Source: Planobispora rosea
Lineage (GTDB): Bacteria; Actinomycetota; Actinomycetes; Streptosporangiales; Streptosporangiaceae
Direction of reading: 5' to 3'
Length of the DNA: 64,000 bases
Assembly (NCBI RefSeq): GCF_014648175.1
Contig: NZ_BMQP01000001.1
Location: forward strand, 186,001 to 250,000
Made by a program: the position numbers and the translations under genes. Shown here piece by piece: positions 1 to 7,660 of the stretch (its first letter is position 1; each line of letters begins with the position of its first letter). The notes beneath the pieces were generated by a model. That model was not told the DNA's origin and did no database searches. It was given only the letters and a program-made list of their open reading frames with translations.

Positions 1-15
1 CTGCAGGATGGGGCG

Positions 16-972
16 ATGAACGTGCCCGCGACCGGCGCGCGCCTTCCCTGGCACGCCGTGCCCGAACAGATCCGCCGAGCCGTCGAGACGCATCTCGGTG
101 CGCCGGTGGCCGAGGCGGTGACCCAGCACGGCGGGTTCTCGCCGGGTGCCGCCGTACGGCTGACGCTGACCGACGGGCGGCGCGCGTTCGCCAAGGCCGT
201 GGGGCCCGAGCCCAACCCGCTCAGCGCCGGGATCCACCGGAACGAGGCCCGGATCGCCGCCGCGCTCCCCGCGGACGTGCCCGCGCCGCGGCTGCTGGCC
301 TCGTTCGACTCCGAGGGCTGGGTGGCGCTGCTGTTCGAGGACGTGGACGGCCGGGTGCCCGCCGACCCGTGGCGGGCCGACGAACTCGATCGCGTGCTGG
401 AGGCCCTGGGCGGTCTGGCCGCCGCGCTGACCCCGTCCCCGGTGCCCGCCCCGGCGGCGGAGGAACATCTCGGTGAGCAGTTCCGGGGATGGCGGCGGCT
501 GGCCGAGGCCCGCGACACGGGCGCGGACGACCTGTCGGGGCTCGACCCGTGGGCCGCACGCCACCTGGACGCGCTGGCGGAGCTGGAGGCGGGCTGGGAG
601 GAGGCGGCCAGGGGCGACAGCCTGGTCCACGGTGACATCCGGGCGGACAACCTGCTGCTCACCGCCGACGCGGTGATGATCGTCGACTGGCCGTGGGCGT
701 TCACCGGCCCGGCCTGGTTCGACCTGCTGCAGATGCTGCCCAGCGTGCGGATGCAGGGCGGCCCGCCGCCCGAGGAGGTCTTCACCGCCCACCCGCTCGG
801 GCGGGCGGCCGACCCGGCGGCGGTGACCACGGTGCTGGCCGCGATCACCGGCTACTTCGTGCGCCAGTCCCGGCAGCCGTCCCCGCCCGGCCTGCCCACC
901 CTCCGCGCCTTCCAGGCCGCCCAGGGCCGGACCGCGCTGGAGTGGCTCCGTACACGCGTGGACCGTCCCTGA
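16..972 (+). CDS. Aminoglycoside phosphotransferase (APH)-fold kinase
   Basis: A 318-residue soluble protein with the catalytic signature of the APH/choline-kinase fold. It has the Brenner motif HGD at residues 205-207 followed by N212, and a DW metal-binding step at 224-225 (IVDWPWA). The N-lobe lysine that contacts ATP is probably K60 in FAKAV. The family phosphorylates hydroxyl groups on antibiotics, but also on many small metabolites, so the substrate cannot be assigned. The start ATG lies a few bases after a purine-rich GGATGGGG. The gene stands alone: the next gene has its own AT-rich promoter about 100 bases downstream. The family call is secure; a role in resistance is only one possibility. 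Confidence 0.85.
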   Translation: MNVPATGARLPWHAVPEQIRRAVETHLGAPVAEAVTQHGGFSPGAAVRLTLTDGRRAFAKAVGPEPNPLSAGIHRNEARIAAALPADVPAPRLLASFDSEGWVALLFEDVDGRVPADPWRADELDRVLEALGGLAAALTPSPVPAPAAEEHLGEQFRGWRRLAEARDTGADDLSGLDPWAARHLDALAELEAGWEEAARGDSLVHGDIRADNLLLTADAVMIVDWPWAFTGPAWFDLLQMLPSVRMQGGPPPEEVFTAHPLGRAADPAAVTTVLAAITGYFVRQSRQPSPPGLPTLRAFQAAQGRTALEWLRTRVDRP

Positions 973-1040
973 CGGCAGGGATTCCCGATCCAGGGGCTTA
1001 CACCCTCACCGATCGGGCGGGCTCATGTCCGCCGTACCGA

Positions 1041-1070
1041 TTCTCATTTATGGAAGTACGTAATAAAGTA
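1041..1070 (+). promoter_or_regulatory. AT-rich promoter/operator of the marR-type gene
   Basis: An abrupt AT-rich island in very GC-rich DNA lies directly before the start at 1078. It contains an inverted repeat TTTAT (1047-1051) / ATAAA (1063-1067) around the palindrome TACGTA. This is the kind of site a MarR dimer uses to repress its own gene. Inferred from sequence only. Confidence 0.4.
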
Positions 1071-1077
1071 GCCCTTC

Positions 1078-1626
1078 ATGGAGAAGGAAGTATCTAAATC
1101 TTTGATGGACATGGACGGCCTGCTTTTCGATCCTGAGACCAGGACCGCCATGGCCCGTTTCATCGGCAATGAGGACACCCTCGCGCTGGAGGCCGCCGCC
1201 GCCGTCCGCATCGCCTTCCGCGCGGTCGAGCGCATGCGCGCCCACGGCGCCGAGGGGCGCGGGCTGAGCTCGGGGGCGCTGGACATCCTGCTGCGGCTGA
1301 GCGCCTCCGAGCACGCGGTCAGCATCGGCGACCTAGCCCAGTCGGCGGGGGTCAGTTCCCGCAACGTCACCGGACTGGTCGACACCCTCGAACGCGACGG
1401 CCTGGTGCGGCGGGCACCCGCCCCCCACGACCGGCGTTCCGTCCTGGCCGAGATCACCCCTGCGGGACGGGAATGGATCGAGAACTTCAGGAGACCGACC
1501 CAGGCCGCCATGGCCGCGCTCTTCCGCGGCTTCAGTCCCGACGATCTGCGCCGGCTACGCCATCTGTGCCTGCGCCTGACCGACAACCAGAACAAGCTCG
1601 CCGAGCATCTGAACGGAGCCCGATGA
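1078..1626 (+). CDS. MarR-family transcriptional regulator
   Basis: A 182-residue protein with a MarR winged-helix core at about residues 60-135. The recognition region SSRNVTGLVDTLERDGLV is followed by the wing RRAPAPHDRRSVLAEITPAG, whose D-x-R-S/R pattern is the MarR hallmark. The flanking helices form the dimer interface. Its stop overlaps the start of the following NTF2-like gene (ATGA), so the two are translationally coupled and the regulator probably controls that partner as well as itself. The AT-rich inverted repeat before the start is a candidate operator. The ligand is unknown; the family typically senses phenolics, oxidants or drugs. Confidence 0.85.
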   Translation: MEKEVSKSLMDMDGLLFDPETRTAMARFIGNEDTLALEAAAAVRIAFRAVERMRAHGAEGRGLSSGALDILLRLSASEHAVSIGDLAQSAGVSSRNVTGLVDTLERDGLVRRAPAPHDRRSVLAEITPAGREWIENFRRPTQAAMAALFRGFSPDDLRRLRHLCLRLTDNQNKLAEHLNGAR

Positions 1627-1985
1627 CCACCGAGCAGACCGTCCGCGGCTATCACGAGGCGAGGTTCCGGGGTGACGTGGCCGCCGCGGCCGCCTGCCTG
1701 GCGGAGCCGTTCACCTTCCGCAGCCCGTTCATCACCTCGACCGACCCGGCCGGCCACCTGGCCGGGCTGCCGGGATTCGTCCAGGTGGTCACCGGCGTCG
1801 ACATGATCAGTGAGTTGTACGGCGATGCGGAGGCCACCCTCGTCTACGACGTCCACACCGCCACCCCGGCCGGCACCCAGCACACTGCCGAGCACTTCCG
1901 CCTCGATCCGACGGGCAGGATCACCTCCATCAGCCTCATCTTCGACGCCGCGCCATGGCGGTCGATGGCGGCGCTGATCACCTGA
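1623..1985 (+). CDS. SnoaL/NTF2-like polyketide-cyclase-fold protein
   Basis: A 120-residue single-domain protein with the NTF2-like cone pattern. An N-terminal helix (YHEARFRGDVAAAAACL) is followed by FTFRSPF and by strands ending in HFRLDPTGRITSISLIFD. SnoaL-like proteins bind or isomerise small hydrophobic molecules, and many are annotated only as nuclear transport factor 2-like. The start ATG overlaps the stop of the MarR gene by four bases, so the pair is one operon. It may act on, or bind, the same molecule that the regulator senses. No catalytic residues can be named with confidence. Confidence 0.7.
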   Translation: MTTEQTVRGYHEARFRGDVAAAAACLAEPFTFRSPFITSTDPAGHLAGLPGFVQVVTGVDMISELYGDAEATLVYDVHTATPAGTQHTAEHFRLDPTGRITSISLIFDAAPWRSMAALIT

Positions 1986-2249
1986 CGCCCAGGTGGGACG
2001 GCCGTGCCGAAGAGCTCTCCCTCAAGCTCGGTTTCCGCCCCACGGGCAGGGCTTCGAGGGGGAGATCGCCGGGGAACTCTTGCCCCACTGATCCCGACAC
2101 GTCATCCTTGAGCCTGTTCCGCACGTTTTCCCGCACCACCGTACGGCGAGGCGGCGTGCCGTGAACGAGTCCCACTGACATCGACCTCCGGTCCCGCCGC
2201 AGACCGCGGCCGCCGGAGGCCTCTGCGTGGCTACCGGGAGGGGTCTGAA

Positions 2250-2723
2250 ATGGCAGTAACCGCCGCGGTCGGGGATGTGGTCGAGGACTTCGAGCTTCTC
2301 GACGAGACCGGGACGCCGCGCAAGCTCAACGAGCTCCTGGAGAACGGGCCGGTGGTGCTGTTCTTCTACCCTGCCGCGATGACCTCGGGCTGCACGCTGG
2401 AGAGCTGCCGCTTCCGCGACCTGGCCGCTGAGTTCGCCGCGCTGAAGGCCACCCCGGTCGGCATCAGCCGCGACGCCGTGCCCCGGCAGAAGCGCTTCGC
2501 CGACACCTACGGCCTGGGCTACCCGCTGCTGTCCGACCCCGACGGTGTCGTCGCCCGCTCCCTCGGCGCCCGCCGCAGCTACGCCGTGGGTCCCTTCCTC
2601 ACCCGCCGGGTGACCTTCGTCATCGACGTCGACCGCCGCATCCTCGAAGTGATCCACAACGAGGCCAGCATGGAGATCCACGCCGACCGCGCCCTGGAGG
2701 TCCTCCGCGCCCGCGCCTCCTGA
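2250..2723 (+). CDS. bcp: Peroxiredoxin, Bcp/PrxQ type
   Basis: A 157-residue thioredoxin-fold peroxidase. The peroxidatic cysteine is C48 in TSGCTLESC, with a second cysteine C53 five residues later. That spacing is typical of atypical two-Cys Bcp/PrxQ enzymes, which reduce H2O2 and alkyl hydroperoxides and are recycled by thioredoxin. The usual Thr at the -3 position is present (T45), but the residue before the cysteine is Gly after Ser rather than Pro-Gly. The start follows a strong GGGAGGGG Shine-Dalgarno sequence. The gene is monocistronic: a convergent regulator ends 12 bases after its stop. The gene symbol is by family only. Confidence 0.85.
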   Translation: MAVTAAVGDVVEDFELLDETGTPRKLNELLENGPVVLFFYPAAMTSGCTLESCRFRDLAAEFAALKATPVGISRDAVPRQKRFADTYGLGYPLLSDPDGVVARSLGARRSYAVGPFLTRRVTFVIDVDRRILEVIHNEASMEIHADRALEVLRARAS

Positions 2724-2735
2724 CCCGGGCGCCGC

Positions 2736-3239
2736 CTATCGAGCTTCTCTTCCCGTCTCTCCGGGCCACTGTTCGGGTGTGGAGACGTAACTGCCGCGCT
2801 GAGGAACGGTGTAGACCCAGCCCTCCTCGCGGAGAATCCTGATCGCATGCCGTACCGTCATGCGGGCGACGCCGTGCCGTTGGACGAGCGCGGTCTCGCT
2901 CGGCAGGGGGCGGCGTGGTCGGAGATCGCCGAGGACGATGGAACGGACGAGGTCGTTCGCGATCTCTCGGTACATCGGCACGGGCCCGTTCCGGTGCCGG
3001 GCTCTGCCGGGAGGGCCGACGAACGTGCCTTCGCCTTGTGCGACGTAGACGAGCCCTTCGTCGCGAAGTATCCGGATCGCTCTGCGGGCGGTCGTCCTGG
3101 CGACGCCGAACTCGTCACAGAGTTCCGCCTCGCTCGATACGGCTTGGCCGGAGGGGATGCCCCCGCTGCTGATCCGCTTTCTGATGAGGTCGGAGATCTG
3201 GATGTAGAGGTGGGTGCGCCTTCGTGATCGAGCACTCAC
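2736..3239 (-). CDS. Double GntR winged-helix regulator (copy A)
   Basis: A 167-residue protein made of two complete GntR-type winged helices in tandem and nothing else. The first spans about residues 10-75 (LYIQISDLIRKRI ... GTFVG) and the second about 87-153 (MYREIANDLVRSI ... GSYVS). Ordinary GntR proteins have one such domain joined to an effector domain (FCD, UTRA, aminotransferase); here the effector half is replaced by a second DNA-binding half. The start is GTG at 3239. A near-identical architecture is encoded upstream at 3326-3805 in the same direction. The intergenic region holds a TAGACCA element also found at the other copy, which suggests autoregulation or cross-regulation. Confidence 0.85.
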   Translation of the reverse strand: MSARSRRRTHLYIQISDLIRKRISSGGIPSGQAVSSEAELCDEFGVARTTARRAIRILRDEGLVYVAQGEGTFVGPPGRARHRNGPVPMYREIANDLVRSIVLGDLRPRRPLPSETALVQRHGVARMTVRHAIRILREEGWVYTVPQRGSYVSTPEQWPGETGREAR

Positions 3240-3270
3240 GCATCGTAAATTAAAACAAATCGGTGGGGAG

Positions 3271-3303
3271 GGGATAGACCAGAGGGATTATCCCCTGTAC
3301 TAG
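3271..3303 (-). promoter_or_regulatory. Candidate operator of double-GntR gene A
   Basis: This region contains GATAGACCA at 3273-3281 and TGTACTAG at 3296-3303. Both words recur before the sister gene and the divergent small gene near 3816-3883. The region also includes an inverted repeat GGGGATA / TATCCCC (about 3270-3295). It lies between the stop of copy B and the GTG start of copy A, where promoter and operator of copy A must be. Confidence 0.45.
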
Positions 3304-3325
3304 GGGAGACGTTTCTCGGGATATA

Positions 3326-3805
3326 TCAGGACTGGGGCCACTTGTCGCAGGGTGAGACGTATGTGCCCCGGTAGGGAATGGTGAACACCCACCCCTGCTT
3401 GCGGAGGAACTCCATGGCCTGGCGGACGGTCGCTTTGGCGACGCCGTGCTGCTTCATGAGGTCTTTCTCGCTCGGCACCCGCCGGTTCGGCGCCAGTTCG
3501 CCGCGGAGTATGCGCTCCCGAACACCCGCTGCGATCTGCTGGTACACCGGAGTCTGATCGTCCGGTCGAGGGGTGCCGGGTTCTCCGACGAACGTCCCCT
3601 CTCCCTGGACGGTGTAGACGAGGCCCTGCTCGCGAAGCTCTCGCGCCACTCGTCGTGCGGTTGTCCGGGCGATGTCGTACTGGATCTCCAACTGGGCCTC
3701 GCTGGGCACCGGTTCGCCCGGCCCCAGTTCGCCTGACCGGATGCGTGCGTGAATCTCTTCGGCGATCTGTTTGTAGACCGGGACCGGCCCCTCACGGTCA
3801 AGCAT
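3326..3805 (-). CDS. Double GntR winged-helix regulator (copy B)
   Basis: A 159-residue protein with two GntR winged helices, residues 7-74 (VYKQIAEEIHARI ... GTFVG) and 85-151 (VYQQIAAGVRERI ... GTYVS), and no effector-binding domain. It is a paralogue of the gene at 2736-3239. The frame stays open upstream to a TTG at 3823, but the ATG at 3805 is preferred because the TAGACCA element (3816-3822) would otherwise lie inside the coding sequence. It is divergent from a 107-residue orphan at 3913, and both promoters share the same short sequence words. A monomer with two reading heads could bind a pseudo-palindrome or bridge two sites. Confidence 0.85.
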   Translation of the reverse strand: MLDREGPVPVYKQIAEEIHARIRSGELGPGEPVPSEAQLEIQYDIARTTARRVARELREQGLVYTVQGEGTFVGEPGTPRPDDQTPVYQQIAAGVRERILRGELAPNRRVPSEKDLMKQHGVAKATVRQAMEFLRKQGWVFTIPYRGTYVSPCDKWPQS

Positions 3806-3815
3806 GCCCGAATGA

Positions 3816-3883
3816 TAGACCAAACGGTACGTGTTGGTGTAAAAGGTACATCTACTTAACCAATGTATAGGTGTACTAGACCA
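3816..3883. promoter_or_regulatory. Divergent promoter/operator region of double-GntR gene B and the Cys-rich orphan
   Basis: TAGACCA occurs at 3816-3822 and again at 3877-3883. TGTACTAG (3872-3879) overlaps the second copy, and GGTACA (3845-3850) faces TGTACT (3872-3877) as an inverted repeat. The same TAGACCA and TGTACTAG words occur before copy A. The region is clearly more AT-rich than its surroundings. Confidence 0.45.
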
Positions 3884-3912
3884 GTGGTATCGAGGTGACC
3901 TATTGTTGATGG

Positions 3913-4236
3913 GTGGCCGACCGGGAGGTGGAGACCGACGGGGTGATCGTGACGCCGGTGAGCCGGTACCACAGTCGCCACGTGGGGGTCCTGCAGGCGG
4001 AACACGAGAAGATCGAATGGAGGGCGGAACGGCCGAGGGCGGATCGGGTGCGGGTCAGGGAGCACACGTGCGACTGCAAGGCGACGTTCTACGAGCTCTG
4101 TCAGGCGGGCGGGCTGATGTTCATCCGGCGGACCCACCGCGTGATGGGGAAGGCGACGGTGAGCGAGTCGCCGTGGGTGCTGGCGAAGGAGGCGCAGGAG
4201 CTGTGGCTCGGGCTGCTGATGGGGAGCGCCCGATGA
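3913..4236 (+). CDS. Small Cys-containing protein of unknown function
   Basis: A 107-residue hypothetical protein starting at GTG. The centre carries a CDC motif, followed by KATFYELCQAGG and FIRRTHR, so three cysteines sit within 13 residues next to a basic stretch. The N-terminus (VTPVSRYHSRHVG) is also basic. A short metal-binding or nucleic-acid-binding protein would fit, but no family was recognised. It is transcribed divergently from the double-GntR gene B and shares the TAGACCA/TGTACTAG promoter words with both GntR genes, so the three probably form one regulatory unit. Downstream it meets radC convergently across a strong hairpin. Confidence 0.6.
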   Translation: MADREVETDGVIVTPVSRYHSRHVGVLQAEHEKIEWRAERPRADRVRVREHTCDCKATFYELCQAGGLMFIRRTHRVMGKATVSESPWVLAKEAQELWLGLLMGSAR

Positions 4237-4604
4237 CCGGTCGATGACAGACATGCCCGGTGGCGTGGGGTGGGACAGACCCCACCGCCGGGCCGGGACG
4301 TCCCGGCGGACGCCTGCGGGCGATCCCATCATCCGCCGGGCACGGAGCCCGGTGGGCGGGTCCACCTGCGAGGGCGCGTGGACCCGCCCACCGGATCAGA
4401 GCACCCCGGCAGGTTGACGCGCCCCCTGCCGGGGGTCGACGTGGCCTCGTTCCGGGAGGGAGACGAGGTCACTGCCGGCCGTCGCCGTCTGGAGGGCTCG
4501 GTGGCGGCCGGCCTCATCCGGTGGGATCCCGGTCCTGCCCGGTGTCGCCTGTCCGGTGGCATCTGCTGAGTGGCATCTGCTGGGTGGCATCTGCTGGGTG
4601 GCAT
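4237..4604. other. Convergent intergenic region with hairpins and a 14-bp repeat
   Basis: No gene was recognised in these 368 bases. They lie between two convergent genes and hold several strong hairpins: GTGGGGT/ACCCCAC at 4265-4285, CGCCGGG/CCCGGCG just after it, and a 17-bp perfect stem at 4349-4394. A 14-bp tandem repeat at 4557-4606 runs into the radC stop. Confidence 0.7.
4349..4394. terminator. Bidirectional hairpin terminator
   Basis: A perfect 17-bp inverted repeat (left arm 4349-4365, right arm 4378-4394) with a 12-base loop lies between convergent genes. It has no T-tract, which is usual for actinobacterial terminators. Confidence 0.7.
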
Positions 4605-4606
4605 CT
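4557..4606. repeat. 14-bp tandem repeat, 3.5 copies
   Basis: The unit TGGCATCTGCTGGG (first copy ends AG) repeats at 4557, 4571 and 4585, followed by TGGCATCT at 4599-4606. The last partial copy overlaps the stop codon of radC (4605-4607). Copies are nearly identical, so the expansion looks recent. Confidence 0.9.
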
Positions 4607-5261
4607 ATCCGGCGACGCGGCGCCAGGCCGTGTCGGTGACGATCACGTGGTCGAGGAAGCGCAGGCCCACCGTCTCGGCGGCCTGGCGGAGGCGGGCGGT
4701 GACGTCGAGGTCGGCGGGGCTGGGGTCCAGGGAGCCGCTGGGATGGTTGTGGGCCAGACCGAAGGAGGAGCCGCCGGAGGTGAGGACGGTCGTGACGATC
4801 TCCCGGACGGGGGCGATGGCGTGATCGCTGCCGCCCTCGCTGACGATCGCCCTGCGGAGCACGGCGCCGCCCGAGTCGCAGACCACGGCGACCACGCGCT
4901 CGTGACTGAGACACCGCAACATCGGGGAGACGACGGCGGCCAGGTCTCCGGAGCAGGTGACGCGGCGGCGCTCGGGCTCGCTCTGCGCCTGCCGTACGAG
5001 ATGGAAGGCGGCCACGATGCGCGCCGCCTTGGCCGGGCCGATGCCCGGGACGGACATCAGGCGGTGCGGGTCGGAGCGGGCCAGGCCGCGCAGGTCCCCG
5101 CAGTGGGCGATCAGGTGGGAGGCCAGCTCGACCGCGTTGGTGCCCCGGCCGCCGGAGCCGAGCAGTAACGCCAGGAGCTCCCGGTCGGCCAGAGCCGTGG
5201 CCCCGATCGAGAGGAGCCGCTCACGGGGCTGGTCGGTCGGGGGCATGTCCTTGACACGCAA
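4605..5261 (-). CDS. radC: RadC-family JAB1/MPN+ protein
   Basis: A 218-residue RadC family protein. An N-terminal helix-hairpin-helix UPF0758 region (LLGSGGRGTNAVELA, then VPGIGPAKAARI) leads into a JAB/MPN+ domain with the metal-binding motif HNHPSG and a downstream S-x-x-D (DPSPADLD). MPN+ domains are zinc hydrolases, but the substrate of RadC is unknown and the historic link to DNA repair is weak. The length matches the family. It is convergent with the upstream small gene, and the tail of the reading frame ends inside a 14-bp tandem repeat. Confidence 0.9.
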   Translation of the reverse strand: MRVKDMPPTDQPRERLLSIGATALADRELLALLLGSGGRGTNAVELASHLIAHCGDLRGLARSDPHRLMSVPGIGPAKAARIVAAFHLVRQAQSEPERRRVTCSGDLAAVVSPMLRCLSHERVVAVVCDSGGAVLRRAIVSEGGSDHAIAPVREIVTTVLTSGGSSFGLAHNHPSGSLDPSPADLDVTARLRQAAETVGLRFLDHVIVTDTAWRRVAG

Positions 5262-5437
5262 TCGGCACCTCCGGTGTGGGAACCTGCGACGGTTCTACCA
5301 GGGAGCGCCGACAATCCGTCGCCGGCCGATCACGCGGTGTCCGCGGGGGAGGGCGTGGAGTTCCGCTGCGCAGGAGCCCGTCCCCGCGGGGTGCCTTCCT
5401 GCCGCCGGACGGCTCCGGGAACCGCCGGGCGGGATGG

Positions 5438-6172
5438 TCAGGGATGCAGCGGGTGGGCGTAGACCAGGCGGAAGCGGTCGCCGGGGATGACGATGTCGCT
5501 GGTCTCGACCGGGCGGTCGCCGGCCCAGTGGGTGCGTTCCACGTGCAGGACGTGGGTCCCGGCGGGCAGGGCGAGGAGATCGCTCTCGGCGGGCTCGGGA
5601 ATCCGGGTGTGAACCTCCTCGACCACCTCGGTGATCTTGGCCCCGTGGGCGGACATGCGGCCGATGAGGGCGCGCGGAGCCTCGTCGGGGGCGGGCTCGC
5701 CGAACCCGGCGGGCTCGTAGGAGGTGGTGAGCTGGACGGGCTTGCCGTCGCCGCGGAAGACGTAGCGGGTCAGGGTGACGGGGGCCGGTTCCTCCAGGCG
5801 CAGGCGCTGGGCGATGTCGGGGGTGGCCCCGACGACCTCGCTGCGCCGGTCCCAGGTGGTGCGGATGCCCTGCGCGTGCAGATCGGCGCCGAACGGGACG
5901 TGGTGGTCGTGGAACCGCCAGCGGTGCAGGGGCAGGAGCACCGGTTTGGCCCGCACGTAGTGGCCGGAGCCGATCCGGGCGACGATCAGGCCCTCGGCGG
6001 CGAGCACGCGCAGCGCGTGACGCGCGGCGGTCTCGCCGACGCCGTATCTCCGGGTGAGCTGGGCCCGGGAGGGGATCGGGGCGTCGGGGGGCAGCGAGCC
6101 GTCGAGGATCTGACGGCGGATGTCGGCGACGACGCGGAGGTAGACCGGATCGGAGCTTGCCACGGGGGCCAT
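5438..6172 (-). CDS. GntR/HutC-family regulator with UTRA domain
   Basis: A 244-residue regulator. The GntR winged helix occupies about residues 8-75 (YLRVVADIRRQIL ... IGSGHYV) and the chorismate-lyase-like UTRA ligand domain about 95-235 (TRYVFRGDGKPVQL, HVLHVERTHWAGDRPVETSDIVIPGDRF). HutC-type regulators bind small metabolites such as amino-sugar phosphates or urocanate; the ligand here is unknown. The start ATG is at 6172. CCCAGGGT occurs at 6173-6180, just before the start, and again at 6219-6226, which is suggestive of an operator pair. It is divergent from dapA but separated by about 350 bases. Confidence 0.85.
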   Translation of the reverse strand: MAPVASSDPVYLRVVADIRRQILDGSLPPDAPIPSRAQLTRRYGVGETAARHALRVLAAEGLIVARIGSGHYVRAKPVLLPLHRWRFHDHHVPFGADLHAQGIRTTWDRRSEVVGATPDIAQRLRLEEPAPVTLTRYVFRGDGKPVQLTTSYEPAGFGEPAPDEAPRALIGRMSAHGAKITEVVEEVHTRIPEPAESDLLALPAGTHVLHVERTHWAGDRPVETSDIVIPGDRFRLVYAHPLHP

Positions 6173-6524
6173 CCCAGGGTTCTAGGTGTTGCCCCATCCT
6201 GACGTATCCGAGGGAAAACCCAGGGTGATGGTACGAGTTTGGAGCTCCAACTTTACGGGCTTCGCGCCGATGTCCCCACGGGAGGGAAAAAATCCGAAGA
6301 AGCATGTAACGAGTCCCGGAGCAGCGTCGATTCAACGGTAGAGGTCGTCGATGTGTGTACCCCCGAGCACATATCGGCGGCCTCTTTCGTGTTCTGCTCC
6401 CATGTTCGGATTCGTGACCCGATCCCTGATCGAGGAGCGCGACGCGGTCCGTTCCGGTGCCGCCGAGGCGCGGAGCGGGGTGGCGGAGTCCACCGCTTTC
6501 CCGGATCCGGGTACCGTTCCGTCT
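6173..6524. other. Divergent intergenic region between the GntR/UTRA gene and dapA
   Basis: No gene was recognised in these 352 bases. They hold the direct repeat CCCAGGGT (6173 and 6219), which may be the GntR operator, and a perfect palindrome TTGGAGCTCCAA at 6239-6250. A possible -10 element TACCGT lies shortly before the dapA ATG. Confidence 0.5.
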
Positions 6525-7451
6525 ATGGCAGCGCCAACGACAACCTCCGACGCCCCCTTCGGCCGCATGCTGACCGCCATGGTCACCCCGTTCACCCCGG
6601 ACGGCGCGGTCGACTACGAGGCGGTGCAGAGCCTGGCCACCTACCTGGTGGACGAGCAGCGCAACGACGGCCTGGTCGTGAGCGGTACGACAGGCGAGTC
6701 GCCGACCACCTCCGACCAGGAGAAGGAGCGCCTGGTGCGCGCGGTCGTGGAGGCGGTCGGCGATCGCGCCGTCGTGGTGGCCGGGGCGGGCAGCAACGAC
6801 ACCCACCACAGCGTCGAGCTGGCCCGGACCGCGGAGCGCGCCGGGGCCCACGGCCTGCTGGTGGTGACGCCCTACTACAACAAGCCTCCGCAGGAGGGGC
6901 TCTACCGGCACTTCACCGCCGTGGCCGACGCCACCGGGCTGCCGGTCATGCTCTACGACATCCCGGGCCGCAGCGGCGTGCCGATCCGGCCCGAGACCCT
7001 GATCAGGCTGGCGATGCACGAGCGCATCGTCGCCGTGAAGGACGCCAAGGCCGACCTGTTCGCCGGATCGCAGGTCATGCTCGCCACCGATCTGGTCTTC
7101 TACTCGGGTGACGACACCCTGAACCTGCCGTGGATCTCGGTCGGAGCAGCCGGGTGCGTGAGCGTCGTGGGCCACGTGGTGGGCGCGGACATCGCCGAGA
7201 TGATGGCGCTGCACCGCTCCGGTGACGTCGCGGGCGCGCTGGAGATCCACCGTAGGCTGCTCCCGGTGGTCTCCGGGATCATGATGCAGGCCGGTGGCGC
7301 GATCATGGCCAAGGCGGCGCTGGCGATGGTCGGGCGCCCGGCGGGCCCGGTGCGCCCGCCGCTGGCGGAGGCCACGGAGCGGGAGCTGGCGATCCTGCGT
7401 GCGGACTTGGCGGCGGGCGGCGTGAAGCTGTCCGACGGAGATGTGACGTGA
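6525..7451 (+). CDS. dapA: 4-hydroxy-tetrahydrodipicolinate synthase
   Basis: A 308-residue class I aldolase-fold enzyme that condenses pyruvate with aspartate semialdehyde at the first committed step of lysine and diaminopimelate synthesis. The Schiff-base lysine is K172 in VKDAK. The GTTGESPT motif near residue 45-52 and YYNKPPQEG with its catalytic tyrosine are intact. The frame is open upstream to 6351, but the ATG at 6525 gives the family length and begins the conserved sequence. It lacks a clear Shine-Dalgarno sequence and may be leaderless. It is followed by a hairpin and then by rnj, the usual actinobacterial neighbour. Confidence 0.95.
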   Translation: MAAPTTTSDAPFGRMLTAMVTPFTPDGAVDYEAVQSLATYLVDEQRNDGLVVSGTTGESPTTSDQEKERLVRAVVEAVGDRAVVVAGAGSNDTHHSVELARTAERAGAHGLLVVTPYYNKPPQEGLYRHFTAVADATGLPVMLYDIPGRSGVPIRPETLIRLAMHERIVAVKDAKADLFAGSQVMLATDLVFYSGDDTLNLPWISVGAAGCVSVVGHVVGADIAEMMALHRSGDVAGALEIHRRLLPVVSGIMMQAGGAIMAKAALAMVGRPAGPVRPPLAEATERELAILRADLAAGGVKLSDGDVT

Positions 7452-7466
7452 GAAGGAAGACCGGGG

Positions 7467-7503
7467 CCGGTCCCGAGCGCGGTGAGACCGCGGCCGGGAC
7501 CGG
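7467..7503 (+). terminator. Hairpin after dapA
   Basis: An 8-bp outer stem CCGGTCCC/GGGACCGG (7467-7474, 7496-7503) encloses an inner GCGGT/ACCGC stem. It lies 15 bases after the dapA stop and probably attenuates read-through into rnj. Confidence 0.55.
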
Positions 7504-7660
7504 TCTCAGGTGGAGCGCGGTCGGGAATGACTGCATTGGGGAGGAAAGACGGTTTGAACGTTGCAAGCAGAGACCCTCTTGTGGGGTGCGGAGTGCTCGG
7601 CGAGGGAGCAGTCCTGCCGCGTGGGAGGTTCGCCGACACACGTGAGAGAGGTGTGACTGC

